Shown here in pieces: positions 25,024-38,803 of a DNA stretch of 64,000 bases. The notes beneath the pieces are model-generated. The model was not told the origin of the DNA, searched no databases, and was given only the letters and a program-made list of their open reading frames with translations. The position numbers were made by a program, and so were the translations under genes. The DNA lies in the NCBI GenBank assembly GCA_013365365.1, contig JABVXU010000222.1, positions 1-64,000 of the forward strand, in the 5' to 3' direction. Origin of the DNA: Cruorifilaria tuberocauda (lineage: Eukaryota > Nematoda > Chromadorea > Rhabditida > Onchocercidae). How positions within the stretch are numbered: position 1 is the stretch's first letter; each line of letters begins with the position of its first letter.

Positions 25024-26066
25024 TTCTTTTCCCTAAATCTTATGACAACGTATGAAAAGTAATCATTATAAACAAGCCTGCCAAAAACCAATGCTCAAAT
25101 TACTATTAAAAACCTCTGGATTGAAACTTGGAAACCAACAATTCTCATGCAAATTATTAAGTATATATTAGTTTTTACCATACGCTAGTAATATAAGAAA
25201 ACAAAATAGGAACATAGACAAATACAGATGATATGAAAACTAATGTACGACCCGATGATTGAGATCTTTTACAGAAGTAAACAAATACTACTTCTAACAT
25301 AAATTACTGAAAATCAGTAAAATTAAATCCCCAAAAGATATGAGACTAAAACAGATCAAAATGTCAGCAAAACAAGGAACAGATGACATATATGGATGAC
25401 CGCCCTTACAAGTGTCTCATGGCTGCTGAAAACAAATACAAAACATCGAATTGTGGAACCAATTTGATCATTAAACACAAATTCAAACTGGACAAAAATT
25501 TCACAAATGATAATCATCTGAAGCCATTACACACAAGAGTGAAATCAATCGAAAAAATTAAAAACCATAATAGTTAAGCATTCTTTATTGAATTAGACAA
25601 GCCAACTGCTTCATTAAGAACGTTCAGTATTCAGAACGATTAACTTAGAAGAAAGGAATATGAAACGGATCAAAAAGAATTAGTGTCTGTCTACAAAAAA
25701 AATTGAAAATGAGATCGCAAGATATATATTATCTATACAAACAACAAATAATTTACTAATTTACTAAAGAGATGCAGCAAATAACTGCCCTAATTTATTG
25801 ATATACGACACAAAACAAAGATACATTCTCTGCAAATAGAACGCTGGGTGATATTCCTGAATTTCGGTTAAACAGTTCTAAAATCATCAGGTAAGCACAA
25901 AATATAAACCGAATTATTCAATGGAAATGATGCCAAAAACAATATGATAAATACCATTAAAATTTTGTTGATATTTCAAAATTCTTGATAAATCCAATGA
26001 GCAAATAAAATTAGCAAGATGTATCATGTAGTAGTTTCCACAGTATTCTATAATCCAATGACAAGC

Positions 26067-29000
26067 TCATTCAGCATGCAAATTTTCATGAAACAACATG
26101 AGAGCTTGATCTTTATGAGTAATATGTATAACACCGGGCGGTTGTAGCCACGCTTCACCATCGCACTGTACTGGTAATGTTGCGCCAAAGATTCTCAACT
26201 TCAAAGTACTTCCTTGGGCAAGTGAAATACCTTGAGAAATGCCTATCTGCATCTGCGCGATGTGAAATGATGAACGTACCGCAAAAACTTCAAACTTTTC
26301 TAAAACTAACTGATATTAACTTCCGCTAACTTCACTGATATCGGCCAAACAAATCAAATGCATAGACTCTCTTATGCACAAACTTATTTCATTTTATAAT
26401 ACTTCACAATCTTTATTCAAAAGTCTCTGATAAAAATTGATTAATTGCAAATCCATTTCTAGGTGTTACAGAAATGCTACGTTAATAAGATATATGCTAA
26501 CATAAAAGTGAGCATCATATGAGCATCAGTGACCATCAGCTGTAACAGTACCATCTCACGCTATTCTTGTTTTAATCCTTTTTTCCTAGAGTCTTAAATG
26601 AATTTTTGCCTACTTACAGGTATTATACTCGAAAAAAAAATGGCTTGAACTAACGATCATCGATAGCTTGCGGAGAAAATAAATCGACCCAAGGTCGTAC
26701 TCCCGCACCCCAAAAAGGAATATTAAGAACAATTAAGCCCTCTATTGGCGGCAGTGGAATGACAATGCCATCTACGGTTAGTTCAACTTTTCGGTCCAAA
26801 TTAGCACAGGAATGTTCCAGAACATCCTGCAATAAACAAATCAAAATTACTTGATTAAAAAAAAGCTTTAAGCTTCTAAACCAATATTTTGACAAAAATA
26901 AAAAAAGTTTTCAAACAGAAATATGTTCAGAAATATTTTTTACCTTTGTCCCAAAGGTAAAGAAAAGGATTTTATTTAAAAATCGTGATGAAACTATTTT
27001 GCGAATACTGTCACGAGTTGATTGCATGCCTGAAAGTTAAATTATCAAGTTGAACAAAACAGCTTTTCCACCGGTCAGTTTCAATTAACTGTTTGATACA
27101 CTTTATATATTTTAATATTTCTCTTTTAAAAATGAAAAATATTCAAAGATTCCATTTTATGAACATATACTTCAGTGAAGGAAAAAATAATGTTATAATT
27201 TAAATGATCTAAAACTTCACATTTCTTTCATGTCAAATCAATTGGAATAAATCTACCACATAGCAGTTATTTACCTCAGTTTTTACCCATGACAAAGCAT
27301 AAAATAGAGAACCTACTGCTTTTTGAAAATTTATAATGTTCATTTACAGAAAAAAATTCCTTTAATTATGAAACAGCTAAAACGTGTGTGCATCACAAAA
27401 ATTATGAAATATACTAACCATAAGTAACGCAAGCATCCACACCCACAGAAACATAATTTACCATACTGAATCGCTTGTTTTTGGCACGAATACCCAACTG
27501 TCTCTTGTGAATAATATCAATCGTCCACCTGTCTAATTTCACTGTTTTGGCACTTCTCATGTCACGACAGATCTGTAACTGGCTATAAAAATTTTGCTTA
27601 TTAACTTTATGCCCTTTGGCAATGATAACCAATATTTAATATGTCATCAACAAATGTAAAAAATATCTTTAAATTAGAGCTAAAGATCTTTTATGGTTCA
27701 TAACGTGTAGTTCTTCAAAATAAATTTTTATAAAAACGACCTCGAAGAAGTCGACCGATCCTTCATGACCAGATCCCCACCCTAAAGTCCTACTCAAATC
27801 GTTGCCAGTGCCCAAAGGCAGAATAGCTACGGGTAATTTCCGTTCCAATTCGCTGATAGCATCAAGAGCTAACGAAACTGTGCCATCGCCGCCAGCTACA
27901 ATGATACGACAATCGATTTCAGGATACATATTGATCCAACGCAGCGCTGTTCCTATTCCAATTTGTTGAATATTTATAACCTGAACTCTTGGAGCTTAGC
28001 ATTTAGTATTATCCGGAACACAAACTGAATCAAAGAACACATGCCATAATAAATTTATAGACTAAGGTATTGTATATTTGGTACTAATTCAGTCTTTATA
28101 CTGGTTTCAAAACATTAGAATTACCGGATAATGTCGAACTCAAATTTCAACGGGTGACTTCGCCACTACGTTAAATGATTTAAATAATTCTTCTACCTGA
28201 ATCGGATGAAGTAGTTTGCGAAATGTTCGCAATGCGGCGAAACCTTCCGATCCTCCACTTCGTGGATTAACGATAACGAAAAGTGGCTTCCACAACAAAT
28301 AATCAACATTATTTGGTCGACAAATTGTATCAACAATTAACTGCAAAATTCACTAAAGCATTAAGATTTGGCGAGGAGCATGTACACTTAGCTGTTTCAA
28401 TTGAGATTAATATATAACACTTCAGAAAAATGATCACTACATCAAACATCAAGTACATGTACAAAGCATTATCATACAAATAATTCAATTATATTTCAGT
28501 AAACAAAGTAAAAAAGGAAAAAGTAAAAAACAAGTATATTTTTATCCAAAAATATTGAATTTCAACCTGTCTATTGCGACGACTACCAACTTTACGTACT
28601 GTGACACAAGTTGGTGGGACAATAAAATCCCAATTAGCACCCATGGTACACCGTCCATTCACCAGCTGCCTACAGCGTGCATGGACGGTAGACTGCAATT
28701 ATGAAATTAAGGTGATTTAAAAGCTTTAATTAACTTCTTACGCTTGAGATAATGTTAACCTGACAAAAAGCGCATCGAAAATCTATCAAGCCAACACCAT
28801 CGCCACATTCTTCATTGCACACACCGCAGATGCTGCATGACGGAAGATTTCCGTGGATCTATAAAGTTTTAAAATATGATATTGTTAGGCACACTAAACA
28901 TAATACTTATAAAATTATGCACAAAATCATGCTAGATAGGATTTCGATATATTCAAAGAATTGCCCAATAATTTCTAAAAAATTGAAGTTTTTACCCAAT

Positions 29001-29448
29001 GATGCTTAATTTCCCCATTTGTTGACGCAACAGTAATTTTACAACGGAAAGTGCTCGAAAGTGAGTGAAGACAAGATGTGCAATCGACCATAACTCCACA
29101 ATAGTCGCATTGCATGCCCATTTGCATTCCATTTTCGCAAACATTGCAATAATGCCTTGTATCATCATGGAACAGGCTTACGAAGTGATGTCCACCTCGA
29201 GAAGCATCACTTATTGAATACAAGCTTACGTCAGAAAGTATAAGGTGAAAAATCTTCAGAAAGTTCTCAAAAATGATTCACTGCTAAAAACCCATATTTA
29301 TATCAATCAACATTCAAGAAAAAGACTAACTGTAAGAGGCATCAAAATCCTGACAATAATATTCCACAATTTTTGGGCGTAAAACTTTCCTCAGTATTTG
29401 CAAGATTGTCAACAGAAATACCGACACGGCTATTAACTGCCATATCAT
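26067..29448 (-). CDS. Diacylglycerol kinase, epsilon type
   Basis: This enzyme phosphorylates diacylglycerol to phosphatidic acid at ER/plasma membranes. Exons: 29448-29327, 29209-28996, 28858-28760, 28692-28567, 28340-28197, 27980-27741, 27572-27419, 27029-26944, 26826-26655 and 26299-26067, giving 529 residues (human DGKE 567). An N-terminal hydrophobic anchor (residues 2-18) is the mark of the epsilon class. Two cysteine-rich C1 domains follow, about residues 45-95 ([20 protein letters not shown]) and 115-162 ([12 protein letters not shown]). The catalytic domain has NPRSGG near 212, GGDGTVS near 265 and [15 protein letters not shown] near 290. The accessory domain includes [27 protein letters not shown] and ITHK. 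No EF hands, PH or SAM domain is present. All joins are in phase, but the exon 1 donor (GTCTTT) is poor, so the first junction is the weakest. A nearby ATG at 29443 is out of frame with the anchor. Confidence 0.94.
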
Positions 29449-31982
29449 TGTACTGAAAAGAAAATGTTTGTGCCTAATAAAATTCATAAGAACAGTAAAC
29501 ATATAATCTTACTTGAAATATGTTGAACTTCAATATATTTCGCACTTCAAAAATCAACAGTTCACAACAAGGCGAAAGCTGATCACGCAGATGTTTAGAG
29601 ACGCATAGGTTGTGATTTCACACTATGTATGTACAGATTTAACGGGCTACGATAATATGTAGCTTTTGTAAGTAGTTAGGTGCTATTCGAAGTGTGTTCC
29701 AGCGGTTTGCAAATTTCGGGTGAAATGGATCTATGATATAATCCCTAAGGCCTCTGCGCCTAATCCACGACTGCTGACATTTTTCGGTAATTGATACTTT
29801 TGTTATGTATGATTCATGCAAAACGAATATACTATAATCACTGAAATAAAATTTTTGAAAATGTTGAAAGGGATCTGCGATTTCGCTAGTTCAGTGTGAA
29901 CTTGCTACTTAGGTCTGACGCGAAAAAATCTGGAATGTTATAGAAACATGTTGTAGCTATTAGCGACAGTGTTCTACCGTGCAAGGATTTTGTTTATTTT
30001 CAAGTTTTGAGACATTGTAAAAATAGTATTTGTGTTTGATGCACTACTGCTCGCAGTGCAAATCAGCAAATTTCTAGGAAAGAAATCTTCAGCTGACTAA
30101 AGGAAAATTCGAGCAAAATTTTCCGAGACTATAATACTATATGTTATGCAGTGATCTCGGTTAAACCAAGCTTCAATTTATAAATATATTAATATTAAAA
30201 ATAATAAACGGTAACATCTAAAATGCCCGTTATTTGCTATCCAAAACTGATCAGTTCCATTTTTTCGATATTGAAGTTTTTTTCTGAACAATTCACAGGT
30301 GCATTACGCTATGAATAATGGATAATACGTGCACATTCGCCGACATTTCTGATTATTTTTCATGCCTTTGTAAAATGTTGTTGTAGATATGTCAGAACGT
30401 CTTCCTATGAACCGATTTTGTCCTTTCAAGCATAAGAACAGAAGTTAGCTGTTACCTACTTCATTTGAAGTTATGTTTTTGTGTGACACGTAGTTGGTAA
30501 AAGTGTTAATGTATCATAGTTGAAATAACGTAAGTTCTTGAAAGCAAAATGTCAAGATGTCATGCCATTTGTTCGGAAAGTAGTTTAAGTGGTTTATCCT
30601 CGAGTTTTTTCTCAAAAGTCGTTATTCACGTTGAACATTCTTAAATATGTTATTGTAAAAGATCACGTCGAGTTCGCATTCATCCAATTAATTAAACAAA
30701 TGGAGTAGCTATTTACTCAGAAAACTGCTTCAACGGAGTAAAATGGTTTAATTTTACTTGTAATATATCCTTCATGACTTATAAATTGGGTTGTAGACAT
30801 ATCAGATTATTGATGTCATCAAGTGACAAGAGTAGTTTGACCTAAACTAACCAATTAGAGAAAAAGTGGATTGCAGAGAAGTAGTGTTGACTCATTTCAT
30901 ATTGAAAGCCAGTGGTTCCTAATTTTCGGTTCAAAGACTAATTTTGGAAGTGCACTATTTTTCCAGTTTTCCAAGCTAGTTAAAAAATTTGCATAAAATG
31001 AGACTAAACAAATTCTTAACTAAAATATGCATAATTTTGGTGTATCAGAAAACGCCTTATTTCAATTATTTTTCGTGTCTGGTTTGCTTGTGCGTTGTAG
31101 CATGGATAATATGGATAGTTTGCATGATTATTACATGTCGGGATTTTTACCCTTGTTTTACCGTCAGGTATAAAATTTTTTTTTTTGAAATTTGTTTCCA
31201 TCGAACAGATGGAACAGATCAACATCGAATAGAGAAATTTTTTGATCCAACTTTTTTCATATCCATCACCATTTATATCTTGTCAAATTTTTTTACCTCC
31301 AAGTCTCAGGGGGAATGCATTTTATGATTTACCTGCAGAGAATGACCTTGATAATTATTGAAACATTTATTTTGAATCGTAAAATTTTTTTATATTGGGC
31401 TAGTTACTTATATCATGCGAATTTAATTCACAACTCAAAAGGTCATGGCTAACCTTTTAATTACCAATAAAAGGATAAGATATGTGGACCGAATTCGGAT
31501 TAAATCAAATAAATACAAATCTCGGACTGTTGTGCTTGATGTTGATTCTGCTTTCATTTATTGTTTTTATTTATATGTGATAGCGATCTCCCGAGAAATT
31601 CCAATTCAATGACTCCAGCTCGTTTCGATTGGAATAAGGCCAGATGGTGCCAATCACTCGGGAAAAATGTTCCAAGTAGTTTCAAATAAATCGGAAAAAC
31701 AATTCTCCTAAGGGCCTTGTAGTCCGTACTTCCCAGATGATATGTAAAAAGAGATGGTTTGTCTACCAAAAACCTTTTTAGGCTTATCTTGTTGGTAATA
31801 ATATGGAACTTTTCCATATTTCCCATGAAACATTGGAAAGTTGAAAAACTGGCATATTTCGGAAGATAGGGAAAGTTCAAAATTAGCAATTAGTCATGAA
31901 ATTGCAAGATTTGTTGTGAATATTTTAAAAGAAGTTGCATTTGTTTTTTTAATTGATAACATTTTGATGTTTTCAGTACTTT
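29449..31982. other. Divergent intergenic region between DGK epsilon and TAF4
   Basis: The two flanking genes are transcribed outward from this 2.5 kb, so it should carry both promoters. I see no conserved element that I can name. A 112-codon + strand open frame at 30989-31327 is hydrophobic and T-rich, has no family features, and is judged to be chance. The TTTTCAG at 31971-31977 just before the TAF4 start codon is a candidate trans-splice acceptor. Confidence 0.6.
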
Positions 31983-34911
31983 ATGAACGAAGCAGTACCT
32001 CCGCCTCCGGTTTCAACAACGGGTAGTGGGCCGCGTTTCCGAATCGTTCCAGGGCCTATTTTAGGCGAAAATGATCGAGCAAATGTTCCTCGGAGTACAA
32101 ACATAACTTCCTCGGTAGTACCATAGATCAAGTAGAACAAAATAAAGAAAAGCAATTCAGATTTTTATTTCTATTTAGTATTAGAATATTTACTTAGTTT
32201 TGTCGCAATGGGTCATAGTTTGCGTGATGAGGACTGATGAATTTTCAGTGTTTCTTTTTTTTAACTTCATTCTAAATATGAATTGAGAATTTCAAGAATC
32301 CTTACATTCCAGAAAAATTTAATTCAGATTTCAACGCCTTCCTTTGTCTCGCAGGTGAACATTCAAGACATGCAATCACATCCTGTGCAGTATGTTATGT
32401 TAAACCAAGGTAGCGATTTTTAATTATGTAGAGTTTCACGTTATTTACTTTTTGGAGTATTTTTGATTTTTGAATGTTTCGGGCTTTTAAATGATTAGTC
32501 TGCAATTTTCGTTTGTTTGTTGTATCTGTTTTATCATGTGGCTGCTGTTGAAAATCCCTCTAGGGAAGTGATTAATTGAAATAGGATCACAGGCACATCA
32601 GCAACCAGAAATTGTATTGATTTAATTTTTTACTACTATCATTTTTTACAACTGAATGGTTTTTCAAGGTAACAATGTCCAAACTCAGCAAAATCAGATG
32701 CGTAATGCTAATGCAGCCGAACAAGCAAGCATGGTTTCAAAATGTGCACGATTCTTCAAAACGCTCATACACCTCTCGCAACAACCTGATCAACAACAAG
32801 GACATCAAACTGCCATGCGGGTAACTGAACTTGTTAAGGTGTGTTTCAACATTGATTTAGAGAGCGTTCTTTCGTTCATTTATTTTTTTTAGATAATTTA
32901 CGGTCTTATAAATCAATCTTTGCGCATATTTTAAAGTTAATTCATCGTGGTTTCTGCTTTTTAGTTGGTAATATATGGTTCAATGCCTCCAGAAGTATTT
33001 ACTAGTCGTCTTCAAGAGGCACTGCGTTCTCAAGCACAGCCACATCTACTTCCATTTCTTCAGAAGGTATTATTTTTATAGACCTCATTTTGAAATAAAT
33101 AATTGGAAATTTTGCCGTTTTTTAAATTACAGAAGCATTTTAGATCGCCTTGCAAACATAGCATATGAATGTCATCGAAACTTTTCGGTCATTTTTATCA
33201 TGATATGAGAGTAGCCATTATTTCATTTGTTATTCTCCTACTTAAATATTTGACAATACCTTCTACTTAATAATGTTTCATTGAAGACTTTACCAGCACT
33301 GAGAGCCGCCTTACAAAAGGGTGAAGTTATTATTGAAGGAATCGGTGCTACTGCTCCGCAACTGCCACCACCACTTCCTGACATGCCTCAGCCTTCCACA
33401 CAGTGGGACACAAGTTCACAATCGACAAATAATGAAAACTCTTACTTGTCACAGGTTTTGTAAATATATTTGCTTTAAATTCTGTTTTCGAAATCAAGCA
33501 TATTTAGTTTTTCTTCGAAAACGTTCATTTATCACAAGATAGCTTAATGCGATTTAAACTTGACGAGTGATAAGTTCGTTGAAGAAGTCTTCAAGTGTTG
33601 CTCCGTCGTCATCAGTGCTGAATGGAAGCACAGGAAGTTATTCGAAAACTGAAGGAAGTGATGATTTTTCAATAGAAGAATCGTCTAGTGAAGCTGAAAT
33701 CCGTACATTACCTCCGAGCCAAACACAGTATAAACTTTTAAATGGAGATGTCATTGCTCGGTGAGTTTCCCCGATTTTAAAGTCCTGTTTCTACAGTTTA
33801 GTATGTCAGAATAATCAATAGTATTCTTTCTGTCATCGAATCATTTATCTATTTAATATATGATTATATGCTAAATTTCTTTTCATATTGACGCTCCAAT
33901 TCAATTAAGGAAAATTCAACGAGCGATGCCCGATGGAGGTATTCCTCAAGAGGAAGTTATCGCTTTGATTTCTCAGGCAGCGGAATTTAGATTGCGCGTA
34001 ATGCTTGCCAAATTAGCTGTTGTTGCGGAACACCGTTTGGAACCTCTTCGAAATCATCCTTATTATCGTGTATGCTAATTTGAAATTATCTTATCTTAGC
34101 GGTACCAAACGATTTGGTTACCGTTTATTGCTTTTGTTTTAAAGTGCTGTTAATTCTAGGTAATTGATGATATTCGTCGACAGTTACGCTTTGTGGAAGA
34201 ATTGGAACGTTTGGAATATGAAAGAAGAGAAAATCGTGAAAAAGAAGCATTAATTCGACTCAGTAAAACTAAAGGAAAGGACAAAGACACTTTGATTGAG
34301 AAAGCAAAACAGGTTGGTAATACCTTAGATTTCATCATTCCAAGTAATTAACTGGAAATCTCACTCCTTTTCTCTTCATATGTCAAAAAGATCTGTTATC
34401 GTGCCATATTTCTCATTTTACAAGAAGAGGGATCTAATTCGTTTATTTGACATTTATGTTGAAATTATTTCTTAAGTTGCAAAGAGCTGATCAGGAAGCT
34501 GCACGGAATCGTGATGCCAATGCTGCCGCAATAGCAGCATTAGGTGGAGACAAAGTAAGCAAGAAACATTGGTCTGAAACGAATAATCCGTTTGATCAAC
34601 CAATAACTGCTGGAGTTTCACTTCAGGTATTCATTTTTAATAAAAAGCAAACAATAGTTCCTTGATATTCGCTTCCCATTTATTCATTGGTAGAGTATTT
34701 TGATAAAATTTAGTCTATTTTATGTATACGAGGTTCACTCCTCTTTGTTTTTTATTTTTATACTTTTATGCAGACTCATCGCCCCCGCACAAAACGAGTT
34801 ACTATGCGAGATCTGCAGTTAGTGATTGCTCAAGATCCGATCTCTCGAACATCGCAGCTGAGACACCGTTTAGCTTTATTTAATTATACAACTGATACTG
34901 TTTCTGCATAA
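31983..34911 (+). CDS. taf-4: TFIID subunit TAF4
   Basis: TAF4 is a core subunit of the general transcription factor TFIID in the nucleus. Exons: 31983-32114, 32355-32409, 32669-32838, 32965-33066, 33287-33454, about 33585-33760, 33910-34069, 34160-34312, 34477-34626 and 34774-34911, giving about 466 residues. The TAFH/NHR1 domain covers about residues 84-175 (KCARFFKTLIHLS, MRVTELVKLVIYG, PHLLPFLQKTLPALR). The C-terminal TAF4 region fills 267-466: the histone-fold-like KIQRAMPDGGIPQEEVI and ISQAAEFRLRVMLAKLAV, then a charged helix (RRQLRFVEELERLEYERRE), then TMRDLQLVIAQDP near the end. It is much shorter than human TAF4 (over 1000 residues), because the long Q/P-rich N-terminus is reduced to about 80 residues. 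The exon 6 acceptor is uncertain by one codon. The start could lie further upstream if exon 1 is cis-spliced at 31977. Confidence 0.94.
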
Positions 34912-37900
34912 ACTGAGCTCTGGTTCGTTTCGAAGTAATCGGAATCTAATTTCAAGTCTTCCGTGCCAGTTATAATTCATATATTCAAGAAGGAAACTTG
35001 AGCAGTTTGGTTGTTTGTTGTTTGCTAAATAATTTATTCCCAACGATTGGGAAAATCTCCTGCTTTAAATATCAGTAACCTAACAAGAATTTGGAAACAT
35101 TGCTGCAAAAATCGTTTCGAGCAGTAAGAAGAATCCGGCTAAACAAGGAAAAACCGAGTATGACGAAAAATTAAAAAGAACACTTGTGCAAACTCTATTT
35201 CTTTTCATTTGTTTTAAAATATAGAGGTAAGCTTGTCGCATTCTTTTTTATCTGGATGTTTCGTATCGTTTATTTATTAACAACCATTTAAGCTGATTGC
35301 GTTTTTTTGGTATAAATTAGCAGATTTTTGCAAAATTGTAATGGTGAGTTTTTCAATTATTTGACTACTCAGACTTACGTTTTCTTTCCGGTTGCTGTAC
35401 ATTTTATATCAATTCGTATTTCTTTATATCTACCTCATAGGGTCACATTTATTTGCTTTTGTCTCTCTTTATGTGTATTAATAATATTTGAATCATTCAT
35501 TGATTCAGTTTTTAATATAATGAGAAAAAATATTTAATAATGAATTTTGCAATCTGGTATTATTATAAAATGTTTCCTCTCACCACGCATAATGCGAGAT
35601 GTAGGAGAAAAGTAGATGAAGTCATGTGAGGTGCGGAATTATCCAGGTTGTCAGTTATAAGCGAGGATGGAAACAAGCTTTATTTTTTTTCCTCTTTTGT
35701 TCGGGTTTGCGATTAATACGTTTTGATTTCAGAATGATTTTGGATTTTTGATGTAGTTTGAAATAAACATTGCCTTCATTTAATTGTTGAAAGGTAAAAC
35801 GTTTCTAATCAGAATTTGCTAAGGCAAACAAAGATACGTTTGTCGAAAATTTCGAGAGATGAAATTGAAACTTTGAATCAAGTAGTTTAGCCATGTAATT
35901 GGCAAAGGATAAATGTAAACTTTTGCATTGTAAATCAACGGCGGGGATTAGCACATTCAAGATAAGAGAAAAATATTCACTGAATTAAAATAAAGTAATT
36001 GTTGCAGTGAACACTTCTGCGGATTTTACTGCTGTATTTAGGACAAAAAAAAACAGGTCAATCTAATTATTATAAGATGAACCGATAGTGATCACTTCAG
36101 AAAATTGTACTCAATGAGTTACTGAAGGCATGTGATGACATTCCAAAATTTCAATGCTTGTGATGTAGTATCCCCATGCAACGAATCATACCGATAGTTT
36201 TTAAAACTAATTCGTATACCAAGTATAATTATTATAGAATCCGGAATGTAATATTGGTTGAAATGATGTTCTTATCTTTTCTACCATCCAATTCGCTTAT
36301 ATTCGTTCTACATCTTCATTCTCCAATAAAAAAGTTCCTCACGAGTATTTACAACTTAAAAATGGACTCGAATCGATAGTTTTCAAAACTACCACTGGAA
36401 CAGTCTAGTCATTTACTCAAGCGAGCTTTTTACCATCGTAATTGCAATTGCTATAACTTCGTCACGATAATGGGCGCAGTAAGTATTTGAATCCATAATG
36501 CGCAGGAGAGTGCCGATGTTTCCGAATGTCTAACAGTATCAGGGATCGCTTCGAGAAGGAATAAGGATGTTACATATTGGTTTGCTTTAAGGAACCAGAG
36601 ATTCTCGCCGAATGCGTCAAGAAAATGTTTAAAACTGTTGGCAGAACTTGCATTTAAAAATATTTTCCTTTATGAAACGTTGTCAGAAAGAGTATCAGAC
36701 CTCTTATGCATTTGGCAACTCTTTATGAAGCAACAATTCACAACGTCACTTATGGATAAAGATAAATAATCATGTTATGGGTTCTACTTTGAGGCGATTT
36801 ATCACTTACAGTTTCCCGGAAATAAGTGCATCTAGAAAGTATTCAAAGACTAACTTATGCGACCGATTTTTTATTTCAATTAAGCATTAAGATTTTATCT
36901 AACATATGATTGAGAAGATTGGAGAAAAGGAAATATGAGAGCGATGGTGAGATGTTGATGGACGATGAGCAAGGGACAAAGGTACTAAGTTACAATTAGC
37001 TTAGGTTGAAAAAGCAAAAATTCAGAGGTCTTGGTAAAAGAAAATAAAATTATTTTTCTCCCAAAACGTAATACAGTGGTGAAACAAACGAAATTGGCCA
37101 TATCTGATAGGGGGAAAATAACAAAACAAGATTAATTATTATGGGATTAGACGGACAGAATTTTCATCTACAACATAAAGCAGGAAGGTTATAATTACAA
37201 AGCAAAACTCTTCTATTTGTTTGTAATTGTGGAAAAAAATAAATAAACGAGAATAAGACAAAGTGCTCTGGATCGATTGATATTTCACTTGTCTCACAAA
37301 AATCAAAATATAAATGACAGATAAAAGGAAAAACAGCAAAAGTAGCGCTACAGAGAGACCGAAATGATAAATAACATTGTGCCAAAGCAAAAAGTACAGG
37401 CAAAATGAAGGGCTGTTTCAGTAGTAACCATTTTAGAAAACTGTGAATAGTTCACACATATGAATGGAACATATCCTGATGTAGAACAAGCGTAAAACAA
37501 GTACTTTGGAAAAATTACTTAAAGCCACAATGAAACGATTACCAATTAGTTGAAGGCAAATCAAAGTATGCAAAGTATACTGCCAGTTCAAAATATTAAA
37601 ATGCAAACTTTTACAATTGTAAATTATCAATTTCGCTTCTTAATGTTCTCTTTTGTTCTAGAAAAAGTTGTATGTCAGCTATGATATGTACCATATTGTT
37701 GAAATTTTTGAACAGTACTAGTTATTTTTTTTTTCACAATTTTTAATGATTTTTTCAATTCCCGAAATTTTGGAGTATTTTTAGGAAATGGTGACAAATG
37801 ATTGGAATATTTTTTGATTGGAATTTGGAATATTGGAATATTTTTTTTCCAGTTACTAATTTTAAATTTTAAGGGTAATTTTAAAAACATTTTGTGTTGA

Positions 37901-38599
37901 TTGCATGATAACTAAGTTTTTAATATTGGAATTATTAATATTCTAGCAGAAGGAATAAACAACGCTTTTCAACTTGTTGTTGAATTTTGAAATAATACAT
38001 TCCAATATGCCGCATTTAACTAATTCCTTTCATTATCAACTTTTCTTTGATTTTGTTTCTTTGTTTTAATATGTCTCATTGAAATCTTATTAAACCATGA
38101 TCTGCTTTAAATATCTAAAAAAGAATGATTTAGAAGAAGCTAAGATTCCAAACATTGTTTTCCATTGTTATCTACATCTATAAGCATATGACGCGAATAC
38201 AATTTAGTATCCGTGTAAATAACACAAGCACATAAAACATCAAGTTATATTTTTCAAGTTATAATGTAAAAAACCATGTAAGCGAGCACAGAGGTCTCCC
38301 GAAATCAGTAAGCTGAAATTGTATAATAAGATTAGAATAGACAATGTACGTTGCATTATTTTTATAATGATTTATAATCATTTTTATAATTAGAATGCTA
38401 ATTAATGCAGTACAATCGTGAGACTGGCAATTGGCAATAATCCCTTTTAGGAAATATTAAATTTTATCGTAAAAATATATGAGAAATGAGAAGTGCACCA
38501 TTTCTTGTCTCACTATCACCACTAATGGCAAATATTCCGCACTATCACTTCACTATCACTCTTCGAATCGTAAACCGAATTTGAAGTGTCATAAAAATC
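34912..38599. other. Intergenic region downstream of TAF4
   Basis: About 3.7 kb with no gene that I can support. It must contain the TAF4 3' untranslated region at its left end. Near 37780-37860 the unit TTGGAATATT recurs several times in a T-rich run. Near 36190-36210 and 36373-36390 a CGATAGTTTT(T/C)AAAACTA palindromic word occurs twice. The open frames here (up to 83 codons) look like chance. Confidence 0.55.
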
Positions 38600-38667
38600 A
38601 TAATTCAGTTCACTTTATAAGATGCAACATAAAAAAATACTGCATCTTGTAAAGTGAACTGAATTAT
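38600..38667. repeat. 27-bp near-perfect inverted repeat, 14-base loop
   Basis: The left arm 38600-38626 and right arm 38641-38667 are reverse complements with one difference in 27, and that difference becomes a G-U pair in RNA. The loop 38627-38640 is A-rich. The whole folds to a 68-base hairpin, the size of a pre-miRNA, about 135 bases before the next gene. It could equally be a small transposon footprint or a DNA cruciform. Confidence 0.88.
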
Positions 38668-38803
38668 AATTTCAGATTGATAACATATCTAATTATCGAG
38701 CTAGTTGAATATTGTCTATAGCTTATTAATATCAAAATGAATTAGATTGGTCACTTTTTTTCTTCCATTTAATCATTCTTTATTTTTCAGACGAAAATTA
38801 GAA

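Noticed and set aside
30989..31327. 112-codon hydrophobic open frame in the DGK-TAF4 intergenic region
   Set aside because: T-rich base bias alone produces such Phe/Ile/Cys-rich text; no splice, homology or start-context support.
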